This document shows, one piece after another, positions 63,785-64,000 of a stretch of 64,000 nucleotides of DNA (position 1 is the first letter of the stretch; every line of letters begins with the position of its first letter). The notes beneath the pieces were generated by a model, which worked only from the letters and a program-made list of their open reading frames with translations, was not told where the DNA came from and made no database searches. Source of the DNA: Maribacter zhoushanensis (lineage in GTDB: Bacteria; Bacteroidota; Bacteroidia; Flavobacteriales; Flavobacteriaceae); assembly GCF_029350975.1 (NCBI RefSeq), contig NZ_JARKMR010000007.1:62001-126000 (forward strand). The letters are read 5' to 3'. Made by a program: the position numbers and the translations under genes.

Positions 63785-64000
63785 ATGAAAATAAATATTG
63801 CAATTGCCCTATTGGTACTCTTTGTAAGCTGTAAAGGCAACTCTCAACAAAAAGAGATGGCCACCGTAACAAAAACGAGTGATAAAAAAGAATTTGCCAT
63901 ACAGAAAACGAATAGCGAATGGAAAAAAGAATTAACAGATTCTGAGTATTATGTACTTCGCGAAGCTGCTACTGAAAACCCGTTTACTAGCGAGCTTTTA
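63785..64000 (+). CDS. msrB: Peptide-methionine (R)-S-oxide reductase, 5' part (truncated by window edge)
   Basis: 72 codons are in the window. Signal peptide with lipobox VSC (Cys16), followed by a short linker, then the start of the MsrB domain: EWKKELTDSEYYVLREAATENPFTSELL matches the family beginning W-x(4)-L-T-x(2)-E-Y-x(2)-L-R-x-A-x-T-E-x-P-F. MsrB reduces oxidised methionine in proteins; here it is a lipoprotein and so acts in the periplasm. The catalytic Cys lies beyond the window. Confidence 0.85.
   Translation, partial: MKINIAIALLVLFVSCKGNSQQKEMATVTKTSDKKEFAIQKTNSEWKKELTDSEYYVLREAATENPFTSELL

Noticed and set aside
1..64000. tRNAs, insertion sequences, phage, toxin-antitoxin or CRISPR arrays
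   Set aside because: Looked for on both strands; no cloverleaf end sequences, transposase-like proteins or regularly spaced repeats were found.

Overview
The window reads as chromosomal DNA from a member of the Flavobacteriaceae (Bacteroidota); Maribacter/Zobellia-like is a guess, not a determination. It is AT-rich and lacks Shine-Dalgarno sequences. Many intergenic gaps carry the Bacteroidota promoter form TTG-N17-23-TAnnTTTG. Flavobacterial family proteins are frequent (DUF4270, DUF3822, DUF4907, Kelch lipoproteins, PyrR-PyrB, a fused ThrA). I see no insertion sequence, prophage, CRISPR array, tRNA or rRNA operon. Almost every base belongs to an ordinary, tightly packed gene.

Layout. 0-3.2 kb: the 3' end of clpC, an unknown gene and the NAD(P)HX repair enzyme. 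3.2-8.2 kb: threonine operon thrA-thrB-thrC behind a promoter and an apparent 30-residue Thr-rich leader peptide. 8.2-12.2 kb: gcvT, glutaminase, an NAD-dependent epimerase-like protein, a pterin dehydratase and a YebC-family regulator. 12.3-15.5 kb (minus): an acyltransferase, a KdnB-like iron alcohol dehydrogenase, a HAD phosphatase and kdsB, probably a Kdo/lipid A envelope group. 15.5-22 kb: a DUF4126 membrane protein, a RecD-like helicase, a pilin-like unknown, DUF3822-rsmD, RNase P RNA (minus) and dnaX.

22-28.8 kb (minus): a complete ebo cluster, eboA-eboB-eboC-eboD-eboE-eboF, followed by a TMEM220-like gene. Elsewhere this cluster is tied to the export or traffic of a secondary metabolite precursor (scytonemin in cyanobacteria). 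28.9-36.4 kb: miaE, then a polyphosphate group (ppk1, ppx, sixA), pdxH, ribonuclease Z, a STAS-like protein and pyrR-pyrB. 36.5-42.5 kb: a LytS/LytTR two-component pair with DUF4907 and a Kelch surface lipoprotein, divergent from a DUF4270 lipoprotein and an outer-membrane barrel protein. 42.5-48.7 kb: a 443-bp gene-free gap with three hairpins, then rpsA, a LysM protein, cmk and lon.

48.9-51.9 kb: ECF sigma factor, putative anti-sigma factor and two repetitive beta-rich exported proteins. 52-55.6 kb: a polyamine/envelope group made of a membrane-anchored spermidine synthase-like protein, a YgiB-like lipoprotein, a YgiC-like ATP-grasp ligase and SpeD. 55.7-64 kb: a lipoprotein, an MFS transporter, an M48 metalloprotease, a GH31 alpha-glucosidase and glycogen branching enzyme (minus), then a collagen-like lipoprotein and the 5' end of a lipoprotein MsrB (plus).

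The points most worth a second look are the thr leader, the ebo cluster with its promoter-corrected eboA start, the polyamine-ATP-grasp module, the KdnB/HAD/KdsB group, loss of the DnaX zinc cysteines, and the unexplained hairpin in the 42.5-42.9 kb gap. Start codons were reassigned for eboA, pyrR, the DUF4907 gene, the MFS gene, the YgiB-like lipoprotein and the YgiC-like gene, using promoter boxes, a hairpin or codon identity.
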